Assembly: GCA_963732585.1 (NCBI GenBank)
Contig: CAVSZY010000001.1
Span: 124,001-188,000, forward strand
DNA length: 64,000 nucleotides
Reading direction: 5' to 3'
From: WLMZ01 sp963732585
Lineage (GTDB): Bacteria > Actinomycetota > Acidimicrobiia > Acidimicrobiales > Ilumatobacteraceae
Shown here: piece by piece, positions 42,738 through 50,756 of the stretch
Layout of the letters: every line of letters begins with the position of its first letter
How positions within the stretch are numbered: position 1 is the stretch's first letter
Notes under the pieces: generated by a model
What the model was told of the DNA's origin: nothing
What the model saw: only the letters and a program-made list of their open reading frames with translations
The model's database searches: none
Position numbers and translations under genes: made by a program

Positions 42738-44744
42738 TCAACTCCTTGTACTTGCGTTCTCACGATTGCGGCGCCGTTGACGACCGCCAGATTGGGCCTC
42801 GGACTTGGCTGGCAATTCGACGACAGCGCTCAGCCGTGGGTACGGATCGGTGGAATGCGGGAAACCCATGGCCAACACGAAATGTTCCTGGAAACGTGGC
42901 TCGATCGCTGTCTCCACCTTGGTGATCGTGCGTGCCACCACCGTTGCCTCCTGGCGGTCGGCGGCGGACAACAAGGCCCGCACCGCCCCCGATCCGGCGG
43001 CGTTGCCGATCGAGCGCACCGAGCTCGGATCGCAATCGGGGATCAGCCCGAGCACCAAGGCGTAGACGGGATCGATGTGCGCTCCGAAGGCCCCGGCCAG
43101 CAGCACCCGATCGACGCTGTCCAGTCCGGCCCGATCCATCAACAGCCGAGCCCCGGCGTACAGCGCGCTCTTGGCCAGTTGGATGTTGCGCACGTCGGTC
43201 TGCGTCAGGCGCAGCTGACGATCGTCGTCGCGGTAGAACACGTAGCTGAAGGTGCGCCCGTCGGGAACGATGCGCTCGTTGCGCTCAGCTGCGGCGCCAT
43301 TGATCGTGCCGTCAGCGTCGATCACTCCGGCAAGGAACAATTCGGCGACCAACTCGATAATCCCCGACCCACAGATACCGGTGATGCCGACCTCGGGAAC
43401 CGAATCGGCGAACCCTGCCTCGTTGCTCCACAGCTCGCTGCCGATCACCTTCAGCCTCGGCTCGAGGGTTTCACGATCGATGCGCACCCGCTCGATTGCC
43501 CCGGCGGTCGCCCGCTGGCCAGCAGAGATCTGCGCACCCTCGAACGCCGGGCCCGTAGGGCTCGACGCCGCGGCCAGCCCCTGGCGGTTGCCGAGCACCA
43601 GTTCGGCGTTGGTGCCGACATCGACGAGCAGGACGATGTCGTCGCTGCGGTGCGGCTGAGCGGCGAGCACCGCGCCGACCGTGTCGGCCCCGACGTGACC
43701 GGCGATGCACGCCAGCACGTGCACGCTGGCGAACGGGCAGGCCAGATCCATCTCCGCCGCCATCAGGTCGACAGCGAGATCGGTGGCCAACGGGAACGGC
43801 GCGCCACCGAGCGGCGTCGGGTCGATGCCCAGCAGCAGGTGGTGCATGATCGGATTGCCGACGAGCACGATGTCGGAGATGTCGCTCATCGTCAGGGAAG
43901 CCTGCTCGCACAGTGTTGCCAGCAGATCGTTGAGCGCCTCACGGATCACCGCGGTCAGTTCCTGCTCACCGCCGGGGTGCATCATCACGTACGACACCCG
44001 GCTCATCAGATCTTCGCCGAAGCGGATCTGTGGGTTCATCAACCCGCCAGTGGCCAACACTTCACCGGAAGACAGGTCGCAGAGATGACCAGCGACCGTC
44101 GTCGAGCCGACATCGATGGCCACGCCAAAGACCGTGTCGACAAACCCCGGCCAGATACCGGTGATCCGCGAGTCGCCGTGCACAGCAACGGTGACCTCAC
44201 GTTTACCTCTGGCCAGTGCCGGTTGCAGGTAACGCAGCGTCGCCGCGGTCATCGACAACCCGCTGAGTTCCCAGCCAGAGGACAACTCGTCGAGCAGCAG
44301 GCGCAGGTCGCTGCGCTCGCCGCCAAGATCTTGATCACCGACGCGCACGAAATAGGCGCGCACGATCGGGTCGATCGTCAAACCGTCGAGATCGATGCTC
44401 TTGCGGATCACCGGTCGGTGCATCTGCGACTCGACCGGCACGTCGATGACGACGTCGTCGAGGATGCGGGCCACGCAACCGAGCCGGGCACCGTCGTCCA
44501 GTATTCGCCTGCCGTCGTAGGCCTGTTCCACGGGGCCGAGCGGGCTGAGATGTTCACTACGGCTGCGGATGCCGTGTTTGGCGAAGTCACCGGCCATCGG
44601 CACCACTTGGCAGCGACCGCAAATGCCGCGACCACCGCACACCGAGTCGAGATCGACCCCCAACTGTCGGGCGGCATCGAGCACGGTGGTGTCGCTATCG
44701 ACGCGGCCTTGACGACCGGAAGGGGTGAAAACGACGTTAGGCAT
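42738..44744 (-). CDS. Corrinoid activation protein (RACo-type, ferredoxin + ASKHA ATPase)
   Basis: A 668-residue protein. The N-terminus is a plant-type 2Fe-2S ferredoxin (CGGRGICGRC at residues 36-45, last ligand C90), followed by a linker domain and a C-terminal ASKHA ATPase (GVAIDVGSTTVAGHLC; LLVDVGTNAELVLGN; GSGIIELVAELFLAG). Such proteins reduce the Co(II) form of corrinoid proteins to the active Co(I) form using ATP. ATG at 44744 is the start: the open frame upstream overlaps the neighbouring gene. Its stop is 2 bases before the MttB-like start codon, so the two are translationally linked. Confidence 0.92.
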   Translation of the reverse strand: MPNVVFTPSGRQGRVDSDTTVLDAARQLGVDLDSVCGGRGICGRCQVVPMAGDFAKHGIRSRSEHLSPLGPVEQAYDGRRILDDGARLGCVARILDDVVIDVPVESQMHRPVIRKSIDLDGLTIDPIVRAYFVRVGDQDLGGERSDLRLLLDELSSGWELSGLSMTAATLRYLQPALARGKREVTVAVHGDSRITGIWPGFVDTVFGVAIDVGSTTVAGHLCDLSSGEVLATGGLMNPQIRFGEDLMSRVSYVMMHPGGEQELTAVIREALNDLLATLCEQASLTMSDISDIVLVGNPIMHHLLLGIDPTPLGGAPFPLATDLAVDLMAAEMDLACPFASVHVLACIAGHVGADTVGAVLAAQPHRSDDIVLLVDVGTNAELVLGNRQGLAAASSPTGPAFEGAQISAGQRATAGAIERVRIDRETLEPRLKVIGSELWSNEAGFADSVPEVGITGICGSGIIELVAELFLAGVIDADGTINGAAAERNERIVPDGRTFSYVFYRDDDRQLRLTQTDVRNIQLAKSALYAGARLLMDRAGLDSVDRVLLAGAFGAHIDPVYALVLGLIPDCDPSSVRSIGNAAGSGAVRALLSAADRQEATVVARTITKVETAIEPRFQEHFVLAMGFPHSTDPYPRLSAVVELPAKSEAQSGGRQRRRNRENASTRS

Positions 44745-44754
44745 GAGCGCTGCG

Positions 44755-45675
44755 TTAGCTGGCGGAACCGTCGGCGACGCGAGCCCGGCGGCCACCTCGG
44801 CGGCCAGTGCTGGCCTCGGCGGGAGCGTTGCCCGGATCGCGGTGGTGGCGGATCCACTCGGCGCAGTTGAGGTCGTGGCCGCAGAGAACGTCGGCGGCCT
44901 GGATGGCGTGCTTGACCTCGCCATGCAGCGGGTTCATGATCGCCGAGGTCATCCCGTGGCTCATCGCCATCGCCAGGAAGGTGCCGCCGATGACGTTGCG
45001 GTTGGGCAGGCCGAAGCTGATGTTCGACGCCCCGCAGGTGGTGTTGACCTTCAACTCCTCGCGCAGGCGACGTACCAAACTGAACACCTGTTGGCCGGCG
45101 GTGCCCATCGCCCCGATGGGCATCACCAGAGGATCGACGACGATGTCCGAGGCGGGAATGCCGTAATCGGCGGCGTGACGCACGATCTTGGCGGCGACAG
45201 CGAAACGCACATCGGGGTCCTCGGAGATGCCAGTTTCGTCGTTGGAAATGGCCACCACCGCAGCGCCGTATTTCTTGACCAGCGGCAGCACCCGTTCCAG
45301 GTTGGCCTCTTCGCCGGTCACCGAGTTGAGCAACGCCTTGCCTTGATAGACCTTCAGCCCGGCCTCCAACGCTTCGATGATGGAAGAGTCGATCGACAGC
45401 GGCACGTCGGTCACTGACTGCACCAACTGGATGGCCTTGGCCAACAGCGCGGGCTCATCGGCCAACGGGATGCCGGCGTTGACGTCGAGCATCTGCGCCC
45501 CGGCCTCGACCTGAGCCAGCGCGTCGGCGATGACACGGTCGAAGTTGCCTTCCTTCATCTCGGCGGCGAGCAACTTGCGCCCGGTCGGATTGATCCGCTC
45601 GCCGATCATCACGAACGGTCGGCCGAAACCGATGACCACTTCTTTTGTTGCTGAGCTCAATACGGTGTCGGTCAT
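44755..45675 (-). CDS. Methyltetrahydrofolate:corrinoid methyltransferase (MtrH/MetH-pterin family)
   Basis: A 306-residue DHPS-like barrel. FVMIGERINPTGRK at residues ~20-34 and QMLDVNAGIP, then PLSIDSSIIEALEAGL, INxV equivalent LLNSVTGEE, and SNISFGLPNR match the pterin-binding domains of MetH and AcsE-type methyltransferases. It would carry the methyl group from the corrinoid protein to tetrahydrofolate (or the reverse). The C-terminal 25 residues are low complexity (RRGGRRAR). It shares one base with the upstream gene stop. Confidence 0.9.
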   Translation of the reverse strand: MTDTVLSSATKEVVIGFGRPFVMIGERINPTGRKLLAAEMKEGNFDRVIADALAQVEAGAQMLDVNAGIPLADEPALLAKAIQLVQSVTDVPLSIDSSIIEALEAGLKVYQGKALLNSVTGEEANLERVLPLVKKYGAAVVAISNDETGISEDPDVRFAVAAKIVRHAADYGIPASDIVVDPLVMPIGAMGTAGQQVFSLVRRLREELKVNTTCGASNISFGLPNRNVIGGTFLAMAMSHGMTSAIMNPLHGEVKHAIQAADVLCGHDLNCAEWIRHHRDPGNAPAEASTGRRGGRRARVADGSAS

Positions 45676-46025
45676 CAGATTCGCTCCTCAAGCGGTCGAT
45701 CGGGATTCCAGCCCCCCGTTTGCACCCAGTCTTTGAGGCGCTCGGTGGGAAAGTCTGCTTCGAGGCGGGCGGCCTCGGCCTCAGCGGCGGCGCGATAGTC
45801 GCCGTCGAAGTCTTCTGTCAGAGGCAGCGTGCTGCGCCGCCACTCGGCGACGTACTCGCTGGCGGTCTTCTTGTCGGCGACCATCGCCGCCCGATCGATC
45901 GCCTTCTGGAAGCGGTGCGGGAGAATCTGCTGGTGCTTGTCTTCGCCGCTGCCACCGTTGACCTGGGCGGGAATGTCACGCCAGGAGATGATCACCAATT
46001 CGTTCGCCGAGCGTCGTCGTGCCAT
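45675..46025 (-). CDS. 'Virulence factor' family small protein (PF13769-like)
   Basis: A 116-residue cytoplasmic protein beginning ANELVIISWRDIPAQVNGG and containing LPHRFQKAIDRAAM and AEWRRS, the pattern of the family called 'virulence factor' in Pfam. The name is historical; in my recollection it is often found beside MttB-type methyltransferase and corrinoid genes in alphaproteobacteria, so an accessory role in corrinoid methyl transfer is more likely than virulence. It lies 3 bases after the DUF1638 gene. Confidence 0.75.
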   Translation of the reverse strand: MARRRSANELVIISWRDIPAQVNGGSGEDKHQQILPHRFQKAIDRAAMVADKKTASEYVAEWRRSTLPLTEDFDGDYRAAAEAEAARLEADFPTERLKDWVQTGGWNPDRPLEERI

Positions 46026-46028
46026 AAC

Positions 46029-46658
46029 TCAAGCCGCCTTTCGAATCGACAGCGCTACCCAGCGCTGCATCGGTTCGGCAAGCCCAGCGCGCCCGACATG
46101 GTGGTGCTCGAAGCGCAGCCCAAGGCGCAGGGCCGCCGCCCGGCCTGCGGCGATGACCGCTGGGTCGTCTGATTGGCTGAGCAACATCACCCGCCGGTAG
46201 GCGCCGAAGTAGACGTCGCGCAATTGCGGGGCGCGATCGAGACCGAGGCCTTGCCAAACGAGAGCGTCGAAGTGCTTGGCGAGGAAGTCGGTGAGGTAGA
46301 AGGTGCCGAGCTCAGCGTCCTGTATGGCGGCGAAGGCCTCAGCGCCGGCGAACACCTCGTAGCAATGGGCACCATCGAGGCGCTGCGCATTGGGGTAGCG
46401 CAGCAACATCGCATCGAGCAGACCACCGGTGCCACAGTCGGCATAGGCCACGAACGTTGGCCGGTCGACGTTGTCGACGCTGGCCAGGATGGACTCGACG
46501 GCGGGGGTGATCTGCTGCGGGCTGTTGTGCAGATTTGCTGGTAAGTAGGTGATTTCGAAGGCCTGTTCGAGCGCATTGGCGACAAGGACCCGACGAAGGT
46601 CGGCGGTCAACGCTGCGCAGGCGATCACCAGCGGGCGAACGGCCATCTCGACGCTCAT
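46029..46658 (-). CDS. DUF1638 family protein
   Basis: A 209-residue protein with the DUF1638 features: RPLVIACAALTADLRRVL at the N-terminus, ITYLPANLHNSPQQI, and FVAYADCGTGGLLDAML, plus the central LDGAHCYEVFAG. Two Cys and a His in these motifs could bind a metal. The function of the family is unknown, but its genes co-occur with corrinoid methyltransferases, as here. ATG 46658 is chosen as the start; ATG 46646 four codons later is possible. Confidence 0.78.
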   Translation of the reverse strand: MSVEMAVRPLVIACAALTADLRRVLVANALEQAFEITYLPANLHNSPQQITPAVESILASVDNVDRPTFVAYADCGTGGLLDAMLLRYPNAQRLDGAHCYEVFAGAEAFAAIQDAELGTFYLTDFLAKHFDALVWQGLGLDRAPQLRDVYFGAYRRVMLLSQSDDPAVIAAGRAAALRLGLRFEHHHVGRAGLAEPMQRWVALSIRKAA

Positions 46659-46665
46659 CGGCGAC

Positions 46666-47367
46666 CTAGTTGTTGCGAGCAGCGGCTCGGCGCGCCGTGA
46701 CCAGGCTCTTGGCAGTTTCCGCAGCAACGGCGGCGTCGCGGCAGTAGGCATCGGCACCGATCGCCGTTCCGAACTCCTCATTCAGCGGGGCACCGCCAAC
46801 GAGCACGAGGTAGTCGTCACGGCGGCCCTTCTCGCGCAAGGTGTCGATGACCACCTTCATGTACGGCATCGTCGTCGTCAACAGCGCGGACATGCCGAGG
46901 ATGTCGGGTTGATGGGCGTCGAGCGCAGCGATGAATTCATCGGCGTCGGTGTTGATGCCCAGGTCGATGACCTCGAACCCGGCACCTTCGAGCATCATCG
47001 CCACCAGGTTCTTGCCGATGTCGTGGATGTCGCCCTTGACGGTGCCGATGACCACCTTGCCGATCGATTCGGCGCCGGTTTCCGCCAGCAGCGGCCGCAG
47101 GATCTCCATACCGGCCTTCATCGAGTTGGCGGCCAACAACACCTCGGGGACGAAGAGGATGCCGTCACGGAAATCGATGCCGACGATGCGCATGCCCTCG
47201 ACGAGCGCCTCGTTGAGTACCCGATCGGGACCCCAATTTCTCGCCAGGAGTATGTTGGTGCCCTCCCGAATCTCATCGGCGAGTCCGTCGTACAGGTCGT
47301 CGTGCATCTGGGCGACAAGATCGTCGTCGCTCAACGCATCGAGCACGATGTCGTCGTCATCAGCCAT
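46666..47367 (-). CDS. Corrinoid (B12-binding) methyl-carrier protein
   Basis: A 233-residue protein of the MtbC/MttC/MtgC type. The N-terminal helical cap (residues 15-95; GMRIVGIDFRDGILFVPEVLLAANSM) is followed by the cobalamin-binding domain with GDIHDIGKN (His 115 as lower cobalt ligand, DxHxxG), DLGINTDADEF, GMSALLTTTM and GGAPLNEEF. It accepts the methyl group from the MttB-like enzyme and gives it to the folate methyltransferase. It is the first gene of the six-gene operon, with AAGGAG upstream of ATG 47367. Confidence 0.94.
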   Translation of the reverse strand: MADDDDIVLDALSDDDLVAQMHDDLYDGLADEIREGTNILLARNWGPDRVLNEALVEGMRIVGIDFRDGILFVPEVLLAANSMKAGMEILRPLLAETGAESIGKVVIGTVKGDIHDIGKNLVAMMLEGAGFEVIDLGINTDADEFIAALDAHQPDILGMSALLTTTMPYMKVVIDTLREKGRRDDYLVLVGGAPLNEEFGTAIGADAYCRDAAVAAETAKSLVTARRAAARNN

Positions 47368-47381
47368 TGCCTAACTCCTTT

Positions 47382-47437
47382 TCGTGGCGCTTTCCACGAT
47401 ACGAGAAGATACTACAGAGCGGTAAATCGGTGGTCAA
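47382..47437 (-). promoter_or_regulatory. Promoter and operator-like dyad of the corrinoid operon
   Basis: On the minus strand a -35 TTGACC (47437-47432), a 17-base spacer and a -10 TAGTAT (47414-47409) form a good vegetative promoter. Nine bases later comes the inverted repeat TCGTGG-AAAGCG-CCACGA (47399-47382), just before the ribosome site. The 9-mer CGTATCGTG overlaps it. The arrangement mirrors that at 41012-41044, pointing to one regulator for both units. Confidence 0.65.
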
Positions 47438-47449
47438 CAGCCTGACCTA

Positions 47450-47477
47450 CCAATGACTGCCGGCCAATGACTGCCGG
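47450..47477 (+). repeat. 14-base perfect tandem duplication
   Basis: CCAATGACTGCCGG is present twice without a gap upstream of the corrinoid-operon promoter. Probably a recent small duplication; it is also flanked by CCTGA/TCAGG. Confidence 0.85.
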
Positions 47478-47542
47478 TTCAGGATAACGGGGCGGCCCAC
47501 CGAAGGCCGGGTCCCTGCCGATCTGCGGCGGAAAACGCAGAG

Positions 47543-47578
47543 AGGGCGTGAACGAAGCTTTCGCTGCGCTCACGCCCT
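47543..47578 (-). terminator. Terminator-like hairpin downstream of the major pilin
   Basis: AGGGCGTGA and TCACGCCCT form a 9-bp stem with inner pairing of AGCGAAAGCTT-type sequence. On the minus strand it follows the pilin stop by about 60 bases, and the sequence after the stem contains TCTCTGCGTTTTCC. A role in ending the abundant pilin mRNA is likely. Confidence 0.6.
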
Positions 47579-47640
47579 TTCCGAGTATTCAGCGAGTCCT
47601 GACAAGTGGACTCACGTTGGCGTTACCGCCAGGGGGTTTA

Positions 47641-48159
47641 TCACCAGCTGGCGCCGAAGGTGCCAGTTGCGCTGGCGTCACAGCCACCAGCAGCGGCCAG
47701 ACCGGCAGCTGGGATACGCAGGTAGGTGACGCCGGCGCCACCGTTGATGAGCTCATCCTTGATCAGGAAGCAGTCGCCAGCGGCCGACAGTGAGGCGGCC
47801 ACGAAGGTCGTGGTGCTCGGGGTCGCAATCGAGATGAACTTCGGACCGGTCGACACGGTGGTTGCGTCGCTGAACGTCAGTGCGGTCTCGAGGGCCGTCA
47901 GTGTACCGCTGGCGCCGATCGTGACATCGGTGTAGTCCTGGGTGTCGGCATAGATGGTCTTGGCGTTCGTCAAGGTGTTACGCAGACCCGACTGGGCAGC
48001 GCGATCCTTGGCCTTGTTCTGAGCGCCGAGGAAGGTGGGGATGGCGATCGCCAAGAGAATCGCGATGATCAGGACGACCACCATCAATTCAATAAGGGTG
48101 AAGCCACCTTCACCGTTTTCCCGTTTCTGCGCCGCCTTGGCCTTAATTGTTTGCAACAT
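47641..48159 (-). CDS. Type IV pilin, probable major subunit
   Basis: A 172-residue prepilin. The leader ends at GGFTLIELMVVVLIIAILLAIAIP, with processing expected between Gly 19 and Phe 20 and Glu at position +5 of the mature protein; then the helix runs into QNKAKDRAAQSGLRNTL. The globular part carries two Cys near the C-terminal half (GDCFLIKD, GGCDASA) that could form a disulfide. GGAGGT lies 8 bases before the ATG. It is last in the pilus gene order but has its own upstream region and a hairpin after it, consistent with high separate expression. Confidence 0.93.
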   Translation of the reverse strand: MLQTIKAKAAQKRENGEGGFTLIELMVVVLIIAILLAIAIPTFLGAQNKAKDRAAQSGLRNTLTNAKTIYADTQDYTDVTIGASGTLTALETALTFSDATTVSTGPKFISIATPSTTTFVAASLSAAGDCFLIKDELINGGAGVTYLRIPAAGLAAAGGCDASATGTFGASW

Positions 48160-48189
48160 TACATTGACCTCCGTCTGTTTGTTGAATGA

Positions 48190-48203
48190 ATGTTGTGCAA
48201 CAT
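48190..48203. promoter_or_regulatory. Palindrome upstream of the major pilin gene
   Basis: ATGTTG, two bases, CAACAT is a perfect 14-base palindrome in the AT-richer 105-base gap before the major pilin, 30 bases from its start. It could be a regulator site or a 5'-UTR hairpin. Confidence 0.4.
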
Positions 48204-48264
48204 ATTCATCGACCCAGACGCGACATTCTTTAGAAGATTTGTCGAGAATGTTGGCGTAGAGTAA

Positions 48265-48756
48265 TTACCAGGACGCAGACCAGGTCGCGCTCAAGATCGC
48301 TTCGTTGGCCGAGCACGCGCCTGTGGTCGACAATGCGAACACGTCACCAGTGGCCGATGAGGAGACATCGTCGCGAATGAAGTAGCAGATGCCGGATGGC
48401 GACAACGCAGCCGCGATGAAGACCTGGGCGGAGGGCACCGCGAACGAAATCTCAGCCGGTTTGCTGGACGGTGCCGAGGCCGAAATCCACTGCCTGCTCG
48501 GCTCTTGAACCTCCAGCATCGTCGCCGTGAGCAGGCTGTATCCAGTGTCTGCCTCCCATGCAACCTTGGCTGCGTTGACCGCAACCCGCAGGCTGGTTTG
48601 CGCCGAGCGATCCTTGGCCTGGTTTTGCGACCGGAGAAACGTCGGGAAGGCGATGGTGACGAGCACCGCCATGATCAGCACGACGATCATCATCTCGGTT
48701 AACGAGAACCCCTCGTCGCGTCCTCGCCAACGGCGTTGATCACGCCCCGTAGCCAC
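48265..48756 (-). CDS. Type IV pilin-like protein
   Basis: A 163-residue prepilin paralogous to the major pilin: leader ending DEG, then FSLTEMMIVVLIMAVLVTIAFPTFLRSQNQAKDRSAQTSLR (processing before Phe, Glu at +5). The C-terminal half has ICYFIRDDVSS and ends ILSATWSASW, paralleling FLIKDEL and GTFGASW in the first pilin, so the two share fold and Cys positions. Its start codon abuts the end of the PilX-like gene. It may be a minor or alternative pilin. Confidence 0.9.
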   Translation of the reverse strand: MATGRDQRRWRGRDEGFSLTEMMIVVLIMAVLVTIAFPTFLRSQNQAKDRSAQTSLRVAVNAAKVAWEADTGYSLLTATMLEVQEPSRQWISASAPSSKPAEISFAVPSAQVFIAAALSPSGICYFIRDDVSSSATGDVFALSTTGACSANEAILSATWSASW

Positions 48757-50154
48757 TATGGCTCCAGTTCGCGGAAGCCGAGCACAGAATATGATTCTTC
48801 CAAAGTCGGAAAGAACGGAGGCTGCAGGAACAACAAGTTTGCATCATATTGATAGACGCGAGTGGTGAACATCGACATATAACCGCCGAGATTGGTGGCG
48901 ACGGCGCCCCTGTGGGTGAACGTGCCCGACTTCAGCGCCGAGCTCGTGTACGAGCGGTATTGACCGGTTTGTGCGATCACTGCGGCGTTGAGCGTCAAGC
49001 TGCTCGGCGACCACTGCGCCATGAGAATGTTGTTGCGGGCGATCAATCCAAGCACGTCGTTCCCGCCGACCTCATAGGTGACGTTCTCACCGATGATGAT
49101 GTCGCCGTTGGAAACGATCGTCGCTTGCCCATCGACGACACCGCGCACGACGACGCTTTGCGCGGCGTAGATCGCGCCGTTGAGCGGCACGTTGACCGTG
49201 CGGTTGAAGGTGCACACCGGGGTCGACTCGGCGACGTGATAACTCCCGGAACGCAGGCAGGTGTCGATCGTCATTTGACCTGTTGCCAGGAATGTGATCC
49301 GCCAGGCATGGACGGCGCTGTTTTCGAGCAGCACCCCCGAGGCTTGGGCGGCGGCCCGGACGTCGAGCAGTGTTTCCGTGAACTGATTGAAGTTGATCGG
49401 CGATTGCACCACCGCCCGCACCGTCGGCGACGAATCGCGGTCGTACGCTTTTGCGCCGTTGAACAGGCGGCTGGAACTGACACCGGTCACTTGGTTTTCG
49501 GCCATGACGTTGGCATAGATGTTGCCGCTATGGGCCACCGAGTGACGCACGTTGCTGGAATCGATGCCGGCATAAATCTTGCCCGTCGTCGTTGCCGTCG
49601 ATCCGTAGGAAATGTCAGCGTTGGCGATCATCTGGAAGTCGGCGATCGATCCCGTGCGCACGACGACCTCGAGGCGACGCCGTTCACCGGTGCCCGGAGC
49701 CCGTCCAGTCGCGGTCAGCGTGATGTTCGGGCTGCCGACGGTCGGCGGCACGACGGAGAGCGAGTATTGATAGCCGTTGGCCAGGGTACGCCACGCCGAC
49801 CATGGGGTCGGGTAGGTCCAGGCCACGCTGCCATCCCAGATGGCGTTCGGCTGGACCACGGTTCCGGCCGAGTTGCGACGCGCCGACTCCGCCGGATGCA
49901 CATAGTGCAAGTAGTAGGAATGGTCCTCGGTCAACTTGGCGATGTAGTCATCGATGCCGGCCTCGGCGGCTTGGAAGGCGGCGCTGCGGCGGTTTTCACC
50001 GCGTCGCACTGTTCAAGTCGGCCAGCGAATTGGTCGTGGAGATGGCGACGATGGCCATCAGCACCAAGCCGATCAACGACACCATGATCAGGGCGATGCC
50101 GCTGTCGTCGCGCCGACGCGACCTGCGAGCCACTAGATGGTTTGCTGTGGCCAT
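48756..50154 (-). CDS. PilX-like minor pilin-complex protein, one frameshift
   Basis: The N-terminus from ATG 50154 is a prepilin-like leader and membrane segment (DSGIALIMVSLIGLVLMAIVAISTTNSLADLNSATR), which stops at TGA 49996-49998. A one-base frame change around 50000-50008 continues smoothly into GENRRSAAFQAAEAGIDDYIAKL and a ~400-residue extracellular part ending FRELEP. The paralogue at 52.6-54.0 kb has the uninterrupted STRNARRQASFQAAEAG, confirming the join. So either one base is missing here or the gene is broken. The large C-terminal region repeats short beta motifs (GNIYANV, GAIYAAQSVVVRG, GDIIIGENVTYE) like self-assembling adhesin stalks. Confidence 0.75.
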
Positions 50155-50756
50155 TAGCCGACGCTCCTGATATCGATGCCGGTGCGGTAGATGCGCTCGG
50201 CGGAGTCGCTCAGCGACGATTGGATAATGAGGTTGATCGACAGGCCGCGCACTTCGGCGGCACTCGTCGTCGCCGCGCCACCAGCCTGGAAATAGCTGAA
50301 CACATTGGTATTGGTGATGCCCGTAAGCAGGGTACGAAAGGTAGGCGTCGTCGTCGGGAAGACCCACGGCGGACTCCCAGCGCTCGTGCTCAGGGCTTCG
50401 GAGCGCTGCAGTGAACCGTTGACCACCCGATAGGTGATCTTGCGCAGCTTCTTGGGCATCGAACGATCGGGACTGTAGAACATCAGTTCCGTTGCCGTCA
50501 TCGTCGCGATCGGTGTCAACGCGCCGTCGCTCGTTGACGCCTGGCGGAGCTCGGAGACCATCGTGTCGACCACGAGTCGAGCCGTGAAGTTGGCTGTCGA
50601 ACCGCGGTCGAGGTCGGCCGTCTGGTTGACCCCGGCGGCGAGTTGGCCAAACGCCAAGGCCATCACCAAGGCGAGCAAGGTCAGTGTGACCATCAACTCG
50701 ACGAGCGTGAAGCCGTGCTCTTGCCGTCGATGAGGGTTCGCCACTCGAGCGATCAT
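50154..50756 (-). CDS. PilW-like minor prepilin
   Basis: A 200-residue prepilin with leader QEHG then FTLVELMVTLTLLALVMALAFGQLAAG (processing before Phe, Glu at +5). The body has TMVSELRQAS and a C-terminal SAERIYRTGIDIRSVG typical of PilW-type minor pilins. It overlaps the upstream cassette gene by 4 bases and the downstream one by 1, so the three genes form a tight unit. Confidence 0.85.
   Translation of the reverse strand: MIARVANPHRRQEHGFTLVELMVTLTLLALVMALAFGQLAAGVNQTADLDRGSTANFTARLVVDTMVSELRQASTSDGALTPIATMTATELMFYSPDRSMPKKLRKITYRVVNGSLQRSEALSTSAGSPPWVFPTTTPTFRTLLTGITNTNVFSYFQAGGAATTSAAEVRGLSINLIIQSSLSDSAERIYRTGIDIRSVG

Noticed and set aside
42648..44870. 740-residue plus-strand frame opposite the corrinoid activase gene
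   Set aside because: Antisense frame produced by high GC3; His/Arg/Gln-rich composition, whereas the minus strand has clear ferredoxin and ASKHA motifs.
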